A stretch of DNA of 54,941 nucleotides. Origin: an uncultured Kangiellaceae bacterium. GTDB lineage: Bacteria; Pseudomonadota; Gammaproteobacteria; Enterobacterales; Kangiellaceae. Under the pieces are notes generated by a model, which was not told where the DNA came from, searched no databases, and saw only the letters and a list, made by a program, of their open reading frames with translations. Position numbers and translations under genes: made by a program. The DNA is taken from the NCBI GenBank assembly GCA_905479925.1, contig CAJQOL010000046.1, positions 1 to 54,941 of the forward strand. The letters are read 5' to 3'. Positions 44,028 through 53,686 of the stretch are shown here, one piece after another. Within the stretch, counting starts at the first letter, position 1; each line of letters starts with the position of its first letter.

Positions 44028-46445
44028 CTATTTTTGTTCCTTATTGGCTAGGAAAAGCCACGTTTCTAAGACCGTATCAGGATTTAAGGACACGCTATCA
44101 ATTCCTTCTTGCATTAACCACTTAGCAAAATCAGGATGATCAGAAGGTCCTTGACCACAAATGCCGATATATTTTCCAGCGGAACGGCAAGCTTGGATGG
44201 CCATGCTTAATAGCTTTTTAATCGCTAAATTTCGCTCGTCAAATAAGTGAGCAATAATCGCCGAATCTCTATCTAAACCAAGGGTTAATTGGGTTAGATC
44301 GTTAGAACCAATGGAAAACCCATCAAAATACTCTAAGAATTCTTCCGCAAGCAATGCATTTGAAGGCAATTCGCACATCATGATTACGCGTAAACCGTTT
44401 TCTCCGCGTTTGAGACCATTCTTTGCTAACAAGTCGATGACTTGTGCAGCTTCATCAACGGTTCGAACGAACGGGATCATGATCTCAACATTGGTTAATC
44501 CCATGTTCTCCCTAACACGTTTAATCGCTCGACATTCCAATTCAAAACAAGCCATGAATTCATCAGAAATATATCGAGAAGCGCCTCGGAATCCAAGCAT
44601 TGGATTTTCTTCTTCTGGCTCATATAAATGGCCGCCGATAAGATTTGCATACTCGTTAGATTTAAAATCAGACATTCGAACGATAACTTTCTGCGGAGAA
44701 AATGCCGAAGCTAGAGTCGATATCCCCTCTACAAGCTTATCAATGTAAAAACCGACCGGTGATTCGTAACCCGCCATTTGATCGCTAATCGTTGCTTTTA
44801 AGTCTTCGTCATCAATCTGATCAAATTCAAGCAATGCTCTTGGGTGCACGCCAATCATTCGATTGATAATAAACTCTAAGCGCGCCAACCCAATACCAAA
44901 ATGTGGCAAACGCGCAAAATCGAACGCTCGATCTGGATTACCAACGTTCATCATTATCTTAAATGGAAGGTCCGGCATATTACTGATTTCACTTTCATTG
45001 ACTTTAAATTCAAGTAAACCATCGTAGATATTGCCTGTATCACCTTCAGCGCAAGAAACAGTAACTTCCTGATCCGGTTTAATCAAATCAGTAGCGTTAC
45101 CGCAACCTACTACCGCTGGAATTCCTAATTCACGTGCAATAATGGCCGCATGACAGGTTCTTCCTCCACGGTTTGTAACAATAGCGGAAGCTCGCTTCAT
45201 AATTGGCTCCCAGTCGGGATCCGTCATATCTGTAACCAATACGTCGCCAGGCTGCACTTTTGACATTTCAGACAAATCGTTAATTAGTCTTGCTGCACCT
45301 TTACCAATCTTTTGACCTATAGCACGACCGGAAGCAACTACCTCAGAACTCGACTCAAGAACGTACCTTTCAATAACGCGACCATCATCTCTACTTCTTA
45401 CCGTTTCAGGCCTAGCTTGAACGATATATAATTTACCGTCTGCGCCGTCCTTTGCCCACTCGATATCCATCGGTCTTTGATAATGTTTTTCTATAATCAT
45501 CGCTTGTTTTGCAAGCTCTTCAATTTCGTCATTTGATACGCAATATTGCTGTCGTTGCTGCATATCTACTTCAACAGTTTCTACCGATTTACCATGACTT
45601 TTATCGTCGGTATAAATCATTTTGATGGCTTTTCCACCAATATTTTTTCTTACTATCGCGTGCTTACCTGACTCCAAAGTGGGTTTATGTACATAGAATT
45701 CGTCAGGATTAACCGCCCCTTGCACGACTGTTTCACCTAATCCATAGGCTCCCGTTATAAATACAACGTCCGAAAAGCCAGATTCGGTATCAATTGTAAA
45801 CATCACTCCGCTCGAAGCAATATCACTTCGAATCATCTTTTGGATTCCTGCTGACAAAGCGACTTCGCTGTGCTCAAAGCCTTGGTGTACACGATAAGAG
45901 ATTGCTCTATCATTAAAAAGTGAGGCAAAAACTTCTTTTAAAGCTAGCTTAACGTTATCCCAACCACGCACATTCAAAAAGGTCTCTTGTTGTCCCGCAA
46001 AAGAGGCATCTGGTAAATCTTCGGCGGTTGCTGAAGAACGTACAGCAACAGCAAACTCATCACTGGCGTCACCCTTTAGCTCTAAATAAGCATCATATAT
46101 TGATTTTTCTAGATCATCTTGAAACGGTGTTTCAATAACCCATTCTCGGATCTTTTTACCAGTAACCGCTAACGCATCGACATCTTCAACGTCCAACGTT
46201 TTAAGTTCATTTTGTATTTTGTCATGTAAACCACTTTGAGCCATAAATGTTCTAAAGGCGTCTGCAGTAGTAGCAAACCCGTTAGGCACGCTAACGCCCA
46301 TATTGCTCAAATTACTGATCATTTCGCCAAGTGATGCGTTTTTTCCGCCTACGCGTTCTACATCATCCATTCCGAGTCCGTCATACCAAAGAACGTTATC
46401 TTGCACTGTTTTCACTCCAATATTGGGTTTTCCATGAACTGCCAC
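44028..46445 (-). CDS. ppsA: Phosphoenolpyruvate synthase
   Basis: The protein has 805 residues, as expected. The N-terminal ATP-grasp domain reads [25 protein letters not shown], then [23 protein letters not shown]. The phosphohistidine domain has [21 protein letters not shown]. The C-terminal PEP/pyruvate TIM barrel reads [27 protein letters not shown], then [19 protein letters not shown], ending with [18 protein letters not shown]. It makes PEP from pyruvate and ATP for gluconeogenesis. The first codon is GTG at 46445, with AAAGGG 12 bases upstream; a GTG start 10-13 codons later is possible. It is divergent from its regulator ppsR. Confidence 0.97.
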   Translation of the reverse strand: MAVHGKPNIGVKTVQDNVLWYDGLGMDDVERVGGKNASLGEMISNLSNMGVSVPNGFATTADAFRTFMAQSGLHDKIQNELKTLDVEDVDALAVTGKKIREWVIETPFQDDLEKSIYDAYLELKGDASDEFAVAVRSSATAEDLPDASFAGQQETFLNVRGWDNVKLALKEVFASLFNDRAISYRVHQGFEHSEVALSAGIQKMIRSDIASSGVMFTIDTESGFSDVVFITGAYGLGETVVQGAVNPDEFYVHKPTLESGKHAIVRKNIGGKAIKMIYTDDKSHGKSVETVEVDMQQRQQYCVSNDEIEELAKQAMIIEKHYQRPMDIEWAKDGADGKLYIVQARPETVRSRDDGRVIERYVLESSSEVVASGRAIGQKIGKGAARLINDLSEMSKVQPGDVLVTDMTDPDWEPIMKRASAIVTNRGGRTCHAAIIARELGIPAVVGCGNATDLIKPDQEVTVSCAEGDTGNIYDGLLEFKVNESEISNMPDLPFKIMMNVGNPDRAFDFARLPHFGIGLARLEFIINRMIGVHPRALLEFDQIDDEDLKATISDQMAGYESPVGFYIDKLVEGISTLASAFSPQKVIVRMSDFKSNEYANLIGGHLYEPEEENPMLGFRGASRYISDEFMACFELECRAIKRVRENMGLTNVEIMIPFVRTVDEAAQVIDLLAKNGLKRGENGLRVIMMCELPSNALLAEEFLEYFDGFSIGSNDLTQLTLGLDRDSAIIAHLFDERNLAIKKLLSMAIQACRSAGKYIGICGQGPSDHPDFAKWLMQEGIDSVSLNPDTVLETWLFLANKEQK

Positions 46446-46580
46446 GATTAGTCAACCCTTTCACTTGCTTTACAAAAATCAAGTAAATTCAGTTGCTTAA
46501 GCAATCCCAGCATGCTTAAATCAATTAAAACTAACCAAATAAACGGTTAACAGGGCTATTTTACTTCATGGTGAGGAAAT

Positions 46581-47399
46581 ATGAAACGCAAAGTGTTTTT
46601 TGTTTCGGATAGAACCGGAATTACTGCAGAAATGTTTGGTCAATCGCTACTCTCGCAATTCGAGAAAACCGAATTCGACGAAATGACGTTACCTTTTATA
46701 GATACCGAAGAAAAAGCCCATGAAGTTTGTCGTATTATCAACAAAGCGGGAAAAACCTCTGCACAAAGACCCATTGTTTTCGATACCATCGTCATTCCTG
46801 AAATACGCCAAGTGGTGCAATCAAGCGACGCTCTAGTCCTTGATTTTTTTCATACGTTTATCGGCCCACTGGAGGATGAGCTTCAACAATCCTCGGATTT
46901 CCGCGTTGGAAAAACTCATTCGTTATCTGACAGCGATGCCTACGATTCACGAATTGATGCCGTCAATTTCGCATTAAACAATGACGACGGTATTACCATG
47001 AGACATTACGATAAAGCTGACGTGATTCTAGTCGGTGTATCTCGTTGCGGTAAGACCCCAACCTCACTTTATATGGCGATGCAATTTGGCATAAAAACGG
47101 CTAATTATCCCTTTACCGAAGATGATATGGAAAATCTGGCTTTACCCCCCGAGCTCAAAAAGCATAAAGATAAGATATTTGGCTTAACCATAAACCCCAA
47201 CCGGCTGCATGATATTAGAACGGAGCGAAAAGCAAACTCGCGCTACGCTTCATTAAAACAGTGCCAATTTGAAGTAAGGGAAGTTGAATCTTTATATAGG
47301 CGACTGAAAATAGAGCATCTCAACACCACAAGTCGTTCGGTTGAAGAGTTATCCGCCAAGATATTGGCTTCGACAGGCCTAAAAAGAAACGTATTCTAG
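46581..47399 (+). CDS. ppsR: PEP synthase regulatory protein (bifunctional kinase/pyrophosphorylase, DUF299)
   Basis: The protein has 272 residues and matches the family length. A P-loop GVSRCGKT lies at residues 152-159 and FFVSDRTGITAEMFGQSLLSQF is at the start. It inactivates and reactivates PEP synthase by ADP-dependent threonine phosphorylation and Pi-dependent dephosphorylation. The divergent pairing with ppsA (135-bp gap) is the usual arrangement. A GAGGAA ribosome-binding site is at 46571-46576. Its stop is only 11 bp before copy 2 of the 69-nt repeat. Confidence 0.96.
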   Translation: MKRKVFFVSDRTGITAEMFGQSLLSQFEKTEFDEMTLPFIDTEEKAHEVCRIINKAGKTSAQRPIVFDTIVIPEIRQVVQSSDALVLDFFHTFIGPLEDELQQSSDFRVGKTHSLSDSDAYDSRIDAVNFALNNDDGITMRHYDKADVILVGVSRCGKTPTSLYMAMQFGIKTANYPFTEDDMENLALPPELKKHKDKIFGLTINPNRLHDIRTERKANSRYASLKQCQFEVREVESLYRRLKIEHLNTTSRSVEELSAKILASTGLKRNVF

Positions 47400-47410
47400 G
47401 TTTAAATGCG

Positions 47411-47479
47411 ACAGCTTCAACGGTACACGCTTATATTTTAAAGCGGAAATTGTTGAGTAGAAGGTACCGGTTTCTTTTT
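47411..47479 (+). repeat. Copy 2 of the 69-nt structured repeat
   Basis: 66 of 69 bases match copy 1 at 133-201 in the same orientation. The three differences (A/G, A/G, C/T) keep the paired regions: the outer stem becomes CGGTAC/GTACCG and the terminator-like hairpin keeps a G-U pair. It begins 11 bp after the ppsR stop, so it may serve as that gene's 3' end. Confidence 0.72.
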
Positions 47480-48104
47480 ATCTATAGCAGACATTTTGTT
47501 ATTTTTTATTCTTAAGGTCAAAGGCGCTTCGCTCTGACTGCGATATTCTTTTGTCTAGAGTAACAAAAGAACGCAAAAATTCCCTTTACGTTACGCACTG
47601 GGCGAGCGCGATTTAAGACTTTTTTAACTTGAAAGTAATTAACCTGATATGAACTCGGGATAATTTAACCTTCCAGCAATGGTAATTTAGCGCCTCTCAG
47701 CGTTTTACTTGTTGATAATAGCGGGCTATTACTGCACAAGTTTGTCTTGATAGACACTAAATTAACATCGCTGGCTCTAGATTTACAGATAAGTTGGCGC
47801 GAAAAGGCGACCTGCTATAACTAACCATTTGATTATATTCGATTTTTAACGCTACCTTATCCCGTATATGGACTCCACCCGTTTTACAACAACAATCGTT
47901 AAAGATGTAAGATGCTCGCGTATATGCGGTCTCTTATTGAAGAAGCTATCTTCTGACCTTGGATGTTTTCGCCCCTTCTTTCCTTCTCGAATTGGTGACC
48001 TTTAAAGTCTCCGGGATAAACAGGTTTTAACAAGGTCGGCCTTACCAATTTAATTGCTTGTTGTTAGCAAAATATCTTAAGGTAGTTGCTCCTAATAACT
48101 TTAT
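47480..48104. other. Intergenic accessory region
   Basis: No coding sequence is supported. It contains a TTCTTTTGT/ACAAAAGAA hairpin (47546-47571) like the one at 339-362 and a 13-nt string (47651-47663) inverted relative to 696-708. The rest shows no recognisable gene, RNA or repeat. Confidence 0.5.
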
Positions 48105-48390
48105 CTATACAGCCAACAGCTGTGGTTTATATTCTTCGCCCTTGGATAATAATGCCCAAGCTGTTCGGATGGTCTTATTAACCAAAGTAATACAAGCCCG
48201 CTTCTTACCCACCCGTCGAACAAGCTGGATTAACCACTGCTGTTTTACAGTCCAAGGCTTTTCAGGCAATCGGCTAATGACCGACAATGCCCCTTGAAAC
48301 AACGTGGCGATTAAATCTTTATGCATATTCCGTTTATCAATCCCAAGTATCACGACTTTACCTCCTGAACTATGTTGTTTCGGCGTGGCT
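48105..48390 (-). pseudogene. IS110-family transposase, C-terminal remnant
   Basis: The minus frame reads PKQHSSGGKVVILGIDKRN followed by LIATLFQGALSV and RKR-like KKRACITLVNKTIRTAWALLSKGEEY. This is the C-terminal (transposase_20) part of IS110-type enzymes, which usually reads SSGGKxRLGxISKRGDxYLR...NKxxRIAWALL. The DEDD catalytic N-terminal half is missing. The 5' side breaks off at an intergenic TCATTGCGAGCG-type repeat. Non-functional debris of an insertion sequence. Confidence 0.72.
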
Positions 48391-48403
48391 GTCTGCTTCC
48401 TTT

Positions 48404-48432
48404 GTCATTGCGAGCGCAGCGCGGCAATCTCT
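48404..48432. repeat. Short interspersed repeat of the GTCATTGCGAGCGCAGC...GCAATCTC type
   Basis: An imperfect palindrome (ATTGC...GCAAT arms around a GC-rich centre) of a type found dispersed between genes in many bacteria. It abuts the truncated end of the IS110 remnant. Confidence 0.65.
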
Positions 48433-48490
48433 CAGTAGAACGCCCAACAAAGCAAGTGCTCTGCCCCTCTTGATCACAGATTGAGTATGG

Positions 48491-48847
48491 CTAAGGATTG
48501 GTAGCAAGGTAGATACTTTTTGCTACGGTGTAATTGTCCTGCAAACCGCATCCGTCAGTATTTTCTGTAACAACATTAACACGATGGTTGGCCGCTTTGG
48601 CGGCGAGTAAAATTGATAATGCTTCTTTTCGGTCTTCTGTACTCCAACCGGTAAAGTAGTTCCAGTACGAGCCAGCTGAGTCATCTCTATTATTTAAATG
48701 TACAACCCCTTTTAATCCTGCACCTTTTTCCACCCAGATTCTTCCTATATGCAAGTCCTTACAATCAGTTACTAATGCTGCCGTCGAAAATGAACTCGCT
48801 AAAACCAATGCCGCTAATATTTTTTTAACAATATTTTTCTTCACCAA
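48491..48847 (-). CDS. Small secreted protein of unknown function
   Basis: The 118-residue protein has a clear Sec signal peptide (KKILAALVLASSFSTAA). The mature part of about 93 residues contains two cysteines (TDCKDL near the start, DGCGLQD near the end) that could form one disulfide. It also has a central tryptophan/tyrosine-rich segment SYWNYFTGWSTEDRKEALSILLAAKAA. I do not recognise the family. The start is uncertain: no ATG is present and TTG (48847) or the next codon GTG would serve. A lone gene in an otherwise repeat-rich region. Confidence 0.65.
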   Translation of the reverse strand: MVKKNIVKKILAALVLASSFSTAALVTDCKDLHIGRIWVEKGAGLKGVVHLNNRDDSAGSYWNYFTGWSTEDRKEALSILLAAKAANHRVNVVTENTDGCGLQDNYTVAKSIYLATNP

Positions 48848-49719
48848 AGTTGTTTCTGATGTTTTTTAGTAATAGAAAGGGACAAAAAAATAGAGTCTAA
48901 CTTTAGAAAAACTAAATTTAGTCAAAATCCCCTGATTAAAAGTAACTGCTAAAAATTTTCCCAGACGCGCCTTTTTAAGTAAAGCTTTATTTTCTTTTAG
49001 CCGCTTGGCTTATCTTTTGATTTTGATTTGTGACGGCCTTTAGGACGGAATACTCCCGCTACGACATACGATCGCAATTCCGCTTAACTGCTAACGGCCA
49101 TGACCAGCTTAATTAATTGGTGAGACGGACTTAAACCACACTCCCCCACCTTAACTGAGGGCAGGCGGAATTGGCGGGCGGGGGAGTAGCGGGAGAGGTG
49201 GAACGTCTTTCGCGGATAAAGTTTGTTGGCGGTTTAGTTGCGCCTTTTTAGCAACTAAAGTGACAATAAAGTTTTGACTAGAAACACCAGCATTATTGGC
49301 CTGTCGTACGTTCAACAAGTAAGGAATTTTCAGGATGGGATGATGAACTCTCAACACACTCAACGCCTGTTATGTCCATGGATGGACGGTATGCAGATTT
49401 TGCATGGACCAAAAATCTGTGAGCGACAGCGAATCTGGGGTTAATCCTTTCCGCACTGTCAGCGAGAGCGAGTGTTTGTTAATGATTATCATGGGTAGTT
49501 TGGCACTGGGCTTGCGTTGTTTTTGCAAGTACTGTGACACACGGGAGATTTCGTATTCTATCGAGCTGTCTCGATGTAGCCGAGCATTAGTCTGGTATTT
49601 TTCGCTAGTCTAATGATTGGCGGTGAGATGGTGATCTGAATTGGCAGCTATAGGCTGACGGGTGTTAATCGCGGTTCGTCACGGGCGTGTTTTTGCCGGT
49701 GACATTCTTGGGTTAGCGA
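48848..49719. other. Intergenic accessory region without a supported gene
   Basis: Small ORFs at 49151-49363 and 49404-49613 have no recognisable protein features and one crosses a G-rich repetitive stretch (about 49150-49200, GGCGGG-type). I see no RNA gene, promoter or IS end here. Confidence 0.5.
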
Positions 49720-49989
49720 TCACCAATCTTCTTTTCCATGCCAAATCTTTAAAACGTAAATCGTCTCGCCTCTTATCGCATATCAAACGATGTAATCACT
49801 AGCGACTAATTGTCTTGCCAGCGGTTCGTCTTCCAGCTCCTTTCCTAATTTGGGTTGAGCCAGCAATTGACGAATGGTTTTCAGTAATCGATCAATGTAT
49901 TTGGTCGCAGCAACCGGATTCTTTTTAGCAATAAACTCTTTTAGTCGATGCAGATCTTTGAGGGCTGTTGCAGTAAATTTTAGCTTCAT
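49720..49989 (-). pseudogene. RelE/ParE-family toxin gene with one in-frame TGA
   Basis: The first 68 codons encode a ParE/RelE-type toxin (FTATALKDLHRLKEFIAKKNPVAATKYIDRLLKTI...DYIV). A TGA at 49785-49783 then interrupts the frame. The frame continues with YAIRGETIYVLKIWHGKEDW and a normal stop at 49722-49720. This is the expected C-terminal strand of the family (usually DYIVRYxIxxxxIxVLRVWHGRE), so TGA probably replaced a CGA arginine codon. It overlaps the antitoxin gene by 4 bp. Probably inactive; read-through is unlikely but not excluded. Confidence 0.82.
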
Positions 49990-50252
49990 ACTTGAGGGGC
50001 ACTCTTTTCATTATCGTTGCCCCAGCTTTCAATCCAAGCCATCACTTCATCACCGTCAACCACCTTACCGGATTCGATTTCTGATAGCGCTTGTCTCGTT
50101 TCAGCCAACATTTTTTCTTTACGGTCTATTCGTTCAACGTATTGGTTAACAGCATCTTTGATGATCCAACCTTTTGAGCGATCCAGTTTTTCGGCAATGG
50201 TTTCAAGTTTATCCATCATAGATTTATGGGGTGTAACTCTCGCTCTGATCAA
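49986..50252 (-). CDS. Ribbon-helix-helix (ParD/CopG-type) antitoxin
   Basis: The 88-residue protein reads IRARVTPHKSMMDKLETIAEKLDRSKGWIIKDAVNQYVE, a typical RHH DNA-binding N-terminus, followed by a charged toxin-binding tail. No ATG precedes the ribbon strand. TTG at 50252 is the apparent start, lying exactly at the inferred left edge of the ISKra4 element, so the original start context may have been altered by the insertion. An internal ATG at 50219 would delete the ribbon. It partners the broken toxin gene downstream. Confidence 0.78.
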   Translation of the reverse strand: MIRARVTPHKSMMDKLETIAEKLDRSKGWIIKDAVNQYVERIDRKEKMLAETRQALSEIESGKVVDGDEVMAWIESWGNDNEKSAPQV

Positions 50253-51697
50253 AATGGTCGCAATTCCACGACATTCTTAGGCGGCTCGAACGGTTGAAAA
50301 TAAAATGCTTTAACTAACTCCCACGCATTGTCTAACTCGTTACTAAGCAGCAATGCCCGGAATGTTAAGATAGCTTGCCCTCCCTTAATTTCCCAACGTT
50401 GACCAGCGCATTTGTAAAACCGTCTTACACGCGGATTCAACAATACCTGGACCAATCGGCTTGTTTTCTTCAGCAAGGCGAGCATATTGGCAACGCGCGC
50501 GATTTCGCGTGAAATAAGTCATTTCTGTTTTAATCTTTTCTTTCTTCGGATTATTATTAAGCTGATATTTTAGATGGCGAATGACTTTATCGATCCCTTT
50601 TTCATCATGGCGTAAAATATGCCGATATTTCTTATACTCCGTGATTGTCTTAACATCATTTTTTCCGTAAATTGTTTCCATCGCGTTAAATAGGTGAGTT
50701 GAAGCATGATAAAAGTCTAATACGCATTCCCCTTCTTTGATTTCGTCGTTCAGGAAAGTCCAATTATCTCTTGCACCATCTGCAATCTTGACCATTTCAA
50801 GTTCAGGCCTCAATTTTTTGATCTGCTCAAACAACATCGCTAGTTGTGATTTAAGTGTTTTCTTTTTATACTCTGGCATTCGCGCTAGAAATTTTGTTCG
50901 CAGTAGCTCGCCATTTTTATCAAAAAAACTCACCGTTCCGCAGCAGGCTTCACACCATCGAGAATCACCAGGAAGGACTTGTGCATAGCGAGTTGAGATC
51001 ATGACGCCATCCAAAGATACAGCGCAAATAGCGGCTTCTGGAGGTATTTCAAAAACATCGAATAAGCACTGCTCTAACTTAATCCGATTGGTTTGCCAAT
51101 AATTATCTAGCTTTTTAGGGAGTCTGTCTAGACTGCTTTTTGAGGGTGACATTAAGCCGAACTCTTTGAATATTTGCTCTGATTCTGCGGGTGTATTTAA
51201 GCTCACTAAATGAATGGCTTGCTTAGCCGCTTGAGGAGTCCAAAAACCTTCAATCAGACCAGCATTGAGTTCCATGGGACAAGAAGTCGGGCCATTGCGC
51301 ACAGTCCTAAATAAGGTTCGGTCTAATGAAACTTCACCCGCCAATGTCATGTACTTTTTGTGATTGCGAGACGCCTTCTTATAGATTTTATCACCGGAAT
51401 AAAAAGAAGGATAATCCCAGTCATATTGTTTCAGCAATTTAGCCATACATTGACGTTCAACTTCTGCAAATTGTTGATGGAGTTCAATTTCTAACGTTGC
51501 AAAAGCCTCTTCTTTTGTTTTTTGATAGAGCGATTTCACAGAATTAGACAATTGTTTCAGTAATTGTGGCGTCGTTATTGCGGTTATTGACTCAGCGTGA
51601 GATAGTGACATGGAAAGCACCTTTGTAAATGAAATTTATTTTTTGTTTATGCAAAACAAAGTGTGCTTTTTTTATGCGTACAATTCTGTGATGGTTT
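50251..51697 (-). mobile_element. ISKra4-family insertion sequence
   Basis: The boundaries are inferred from the direct repeat GATC at 50247-50250 and 51698-51701 and weak inverted ends (AAA...TCGC/TCAC...AATT...ACG). The resulting length is about 1.45 kb, plausible for the family. The single transposase occupies nearly all of it. The ends are imperfect, so exact borders are tentative. Confidence 0.6.
50254..51620 (-). pseudogene. ISKra4-family transposase, frameshifted near its 3' end
   Basis: The first frame (51620-50385, 411 residues) carries family motifs: CPMELNAGLIEGFWTPQAAKQA, SPSKSSLDRLPKKL, AVSLDGVMISTRYA, MVKIADGARDNWTFL, FYHASTHL and PIGPGIVESACKTVLQMR. After this, the expected GQRWEIKGGQAILTFRALL lies in another frame, continuing to the left end near 50254. 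The shift is around 50395-50410. It could be an inactivating indel or a programmed frameshift. No second ORF or passenger gene is present. Confidence 0.8.
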
Positions 51698-51780
51698 GAT
51701 CAACTTTGGTCAATATTTAGCGCTAACTGATTGATTTCATGCTCAGAGACAGAGCTACACCCAACAGATCTAGATATAAC

Positions 51781-51804
51781 CGGCAATTAAAGACTTGACC
51801 CCAT
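51781..51804 (-). repeat. 24-nt repeat, left member of an inverted pair
   Basis: The reverse complement of this stretch (ATGGGGTCAAGTCTTT followed by two variable bases and TTGCCG) matches 54762-54785 at 22 of 24 positions. The pair brackets the LysR/NmrA/monooxygenase block. Confidence 0.75.
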
Positions 51805-51826
51805 ACTGTTCTAAATAGCCCCAATG

Positions 51827-51856
51827 AGCCCTCACCAGGCATTAGGGCTTTTTATT
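51827..51856 (+). terminator. Rho-independent terminator
   Basis: AGCCCT (51827-51832) pairs with AGGGCT (51844-51849) across 11 bases and runs into TTTTTATT. No plus-strand gene directly precedes it, so it may be a relic of the pre-insertion locus. Confidence 0.65.
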
Positions 51857-52099
51857 AACCCGCAACTTTACTATCAGGAATTTAGGGCTGATGCGGGAAA
51901 TTGCGTACTAACTCGCCATCAAACAGCTTCAAACGTACTCCTTCTCAAGCAACTGGCCTCATATTCCAGCACATCTTCTCGCCTGTACCTGACTTGGCCG
52001 CCCAGTTTCACGTATGTCCCCTCAATTTTCTACCGCTTATGCACCATAGGGGACAAACGAGAGTACTTAGCGCATATTTCTCATTCCGAATTCACTATT

Positions 52100-52639
52100 C
52101 TATCTGGTTAACCAGGAATGTAATCTTCGAGTCAATAATGGCATAACTAAGAAGGTCATGGTACCAACTACGATTGTAAGCGTGAGTAAGGATTTTATTT
52201 GTGGGTATAATGGCCATAAATCTAAAACTGCACTGATCGCCGGAACCAAACTATTAAATAGTATAAATAAAACAACCACTGTTAATAGAAATATTTTCCA
52301 ACGAATAGGTGTAGGTTTGCCTAGGCTTGAGCCTGACAAAAATAACTCTAGCCCTGTAAAATGATTCTTCACAGCAAATGATTCAACAAACTCCCTACCT
52401 TGCTCCACTAAACTGTTACGAACTGTGGATTTCTCCCAGGCTTCCAAGTTTTCTTTAGAATCAAATGTAAATACTGTCATGAATAGTTTTTCGCCTTCAG
52501 CCGATCTATAAATTTCTTTATCTATGAACCCGCTAAACTGTTCTGCTTTCGAACTGGTATATAACATCCAATCTAAACATTCGCGTTCTCTGCCAATTTT
52601 TGGCTTGTTTTTTACAATTGTTGTTACAGGTTCTTTCAT
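52100..52639 (-). CDS. Antibiotic-biosynthesis-monooxygenase-domain membrane protein
   Basis: The protein has 179 residues. The N-terminal ABM-type ferredoxin-like domain (about 5-100) reads EPVTTIVKNKPKIGRERECLDWMLYTSSKAEQFSGFIDKEIY...LFMTVFTFDSKENLEAWEKS. Two transmembrane helices follow (IFLLTVVVLFILFNSLVPAI and LLTLTIVVGTMTFLVMPLL). This is a common membrane-anchored ABM layout of unclear function. It lies downstream of the NmrA-type gene on the same strand and is probably co-transcribed. Confidence 0.8.
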   Translation of the reverse strand: MKEPVTTIVKNKPKIGRERECLDWMLYTSSKAEQFSGFIDKEIYRSAEGEKLFMTVFTFDSKENLEAWEKSTVRNSLVEQGREFVESFAVKNHFTGLELFLSGSSLGKPTPIRWKIFLLTVVVLFILFNSLVPAISAVLDLWPLYPQIKSLLTLTIVVGTMTFLVMPLLTRRLHSWLTR

Positions 52640-52701
52640 CTAAGATTCTCTATTCAGGCATGAGCCGCCAGTCGCTGGCAGCTCATGGTTTTCATGGTGT
52701 A

Positions 52702-53565
52702 TTAGGCTTTGATTGATGTGGCTAGCTCTTTAGAAAAATCAGCAAAACTGCGTGGGGAACGACCTAAGAGACTTTCAATATCTTCAGATATCTCACCATA
52801 CGGCTTACCCTTGGCGAACCACGCGATCATGTCTGCAAGGTTTTCCGCTATCCAGTCATTCATACCCGCATCTTTCAACGCTGACTCAAAATCATTTTTC
52901 GATACGTTAACAAATGAAATATTTTTCCCGCTCGACTGAGAAATAAACTCTGCTTGCTCTGCACTTGTTAACGCTTCACCGCCTGTAAATCGGTATATTT
53001 TCCCTTCATGGCCAGTTTGAGTGAGAACTAGCGACACAGCTTCAACTACATCATTAAGATCAACCATACTTTGTTTTGAATCTGACAAAGGCGAATAGAA
53101 CTGATTCACCGCGTTAATTGTTGGCAGGTTTCCGTAAAAATTTTGGAAAAATGAATTTGGCTGAATCAAGGTATACTCCAGCCCTGAGTTCTTTATCAAT
53201 TGGTCTGACTCGGCATGATCTCTAATAATCTGTGACTCCGCTTTGACAGAGGCTTCAAGACCTGATTGCTTAACTATGTGTTTGACACCTGCTTGTTTAG
53301 CCGCTTCTATCACATTATTCACCCACTTGACGACGTCTTGATGCATTGGCATAACCAAGTAAATCTTACCAATTCCCTGCATTGCTCGTACTAGCGATGC
53401 GAGGTCGTTAAAATTTCCTTTATTCACTTGTTCATCGGCCAAGCCAAAACGTTGAGCTTCTGTTTTGTTTTTAGTCAAAATAGCAAAGTCTGCACCCTTT
53501 GATTTTAGGTTGCTTACCACTAAAGAGCCCGTGTTGCCTGTCGCGCCTAATACTAAAATTTTCAT
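52702..53565 (-). CDS. NmrA/QorB-like NAD(P)-binding oxidoreductase
   Basis: The protein has 287 residues. An atypical SDR fold has the dinucleotide motif LVLGATGNTGSLV at residues 3-15. It also has KHIVKQSGLEAS, and IQPNSFFQNF in the region that carries the Tyr/Lys active site in classical SDRs, so it is an NmrA-like rather than a catalytic-tetrad SDR. QorB-type quinone reductases have this size and architecture. It is divergent from a LysR regulator and probably controlled by it. Confidence 0.85.
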   Translation of the reverse strand: MKILVLGATGNTGSLVVSNLKSKGADFAILTKNKTEAQRFGLADEQVNKGNFNDLASLVRAMQGIGKIYLVMPMHQDVVKWVNNVIEAAKQAGVKHIVKQSGLEASVKAESQIIRDHAESDQLIKNSGLEYTLIQPNSFFQNFYGNLPTINAVNQFYSPLSDSKQSMVDLNDVVEAVSLVLTQTGHEGKIYRFTGGEALTSAEQAEFISQSSGKNISFVNVSKNDFESALKDAGMNDWIAENLADMIAWFAKGKPYGEISEDIESLLGRSPRSFADFSKELATSIKA

Positions 53566-53686
53566 TTGATAATTCCTCGGTTTGAATTGCTGATGTTGCT
53601 TCGACTCTTAAAGGATAACCCATCCCGAATTATATGGATATGACTCAATTATTCTTATACAATCCCACTTTTTGGGATAACCGACT
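53566..53686. promoter_or_regulatory. Divergent promoter/operator of the LysR and NmrA-like genes
   Basis: The 121-bp gap contains an inverted repeat ATCCCA...TGGGAT-like (53662-53678, ATCCC...GGGAT arms) and another ATCCC half-site at about 53622. These are candidate LysR binding sites overlapping both promoters. Confidence 0.55.

Larger units (their letters stand above)
51702..52099. other. Intergenic region right of the IS, with terminator and repeat
   Basis: It contains the 24-nt repeat (51781-51804) and a terminator hairpin (51827-51856). Two overlapping plus-strand ORFs (51824-52111 and 51901-52146) lack protein-like features and run over the terminator and the 3' end of the next gene, so they are not annotated. 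Confidence 0.5.

Noticed and set aside
44311..44748. 145-codon plus-strand ORF
   Set aside because: It lies wholly inside ppsA on the opposite strand, in a strongly conserved coding region, so it is a shadow.
51824..52146. Two overlapping plus-strand ORFs of 95 and 81 codons
   Set aside because: They overlap a terminator hairpin and the end of the ABM gene, and their products look like translated non-coding DNA.
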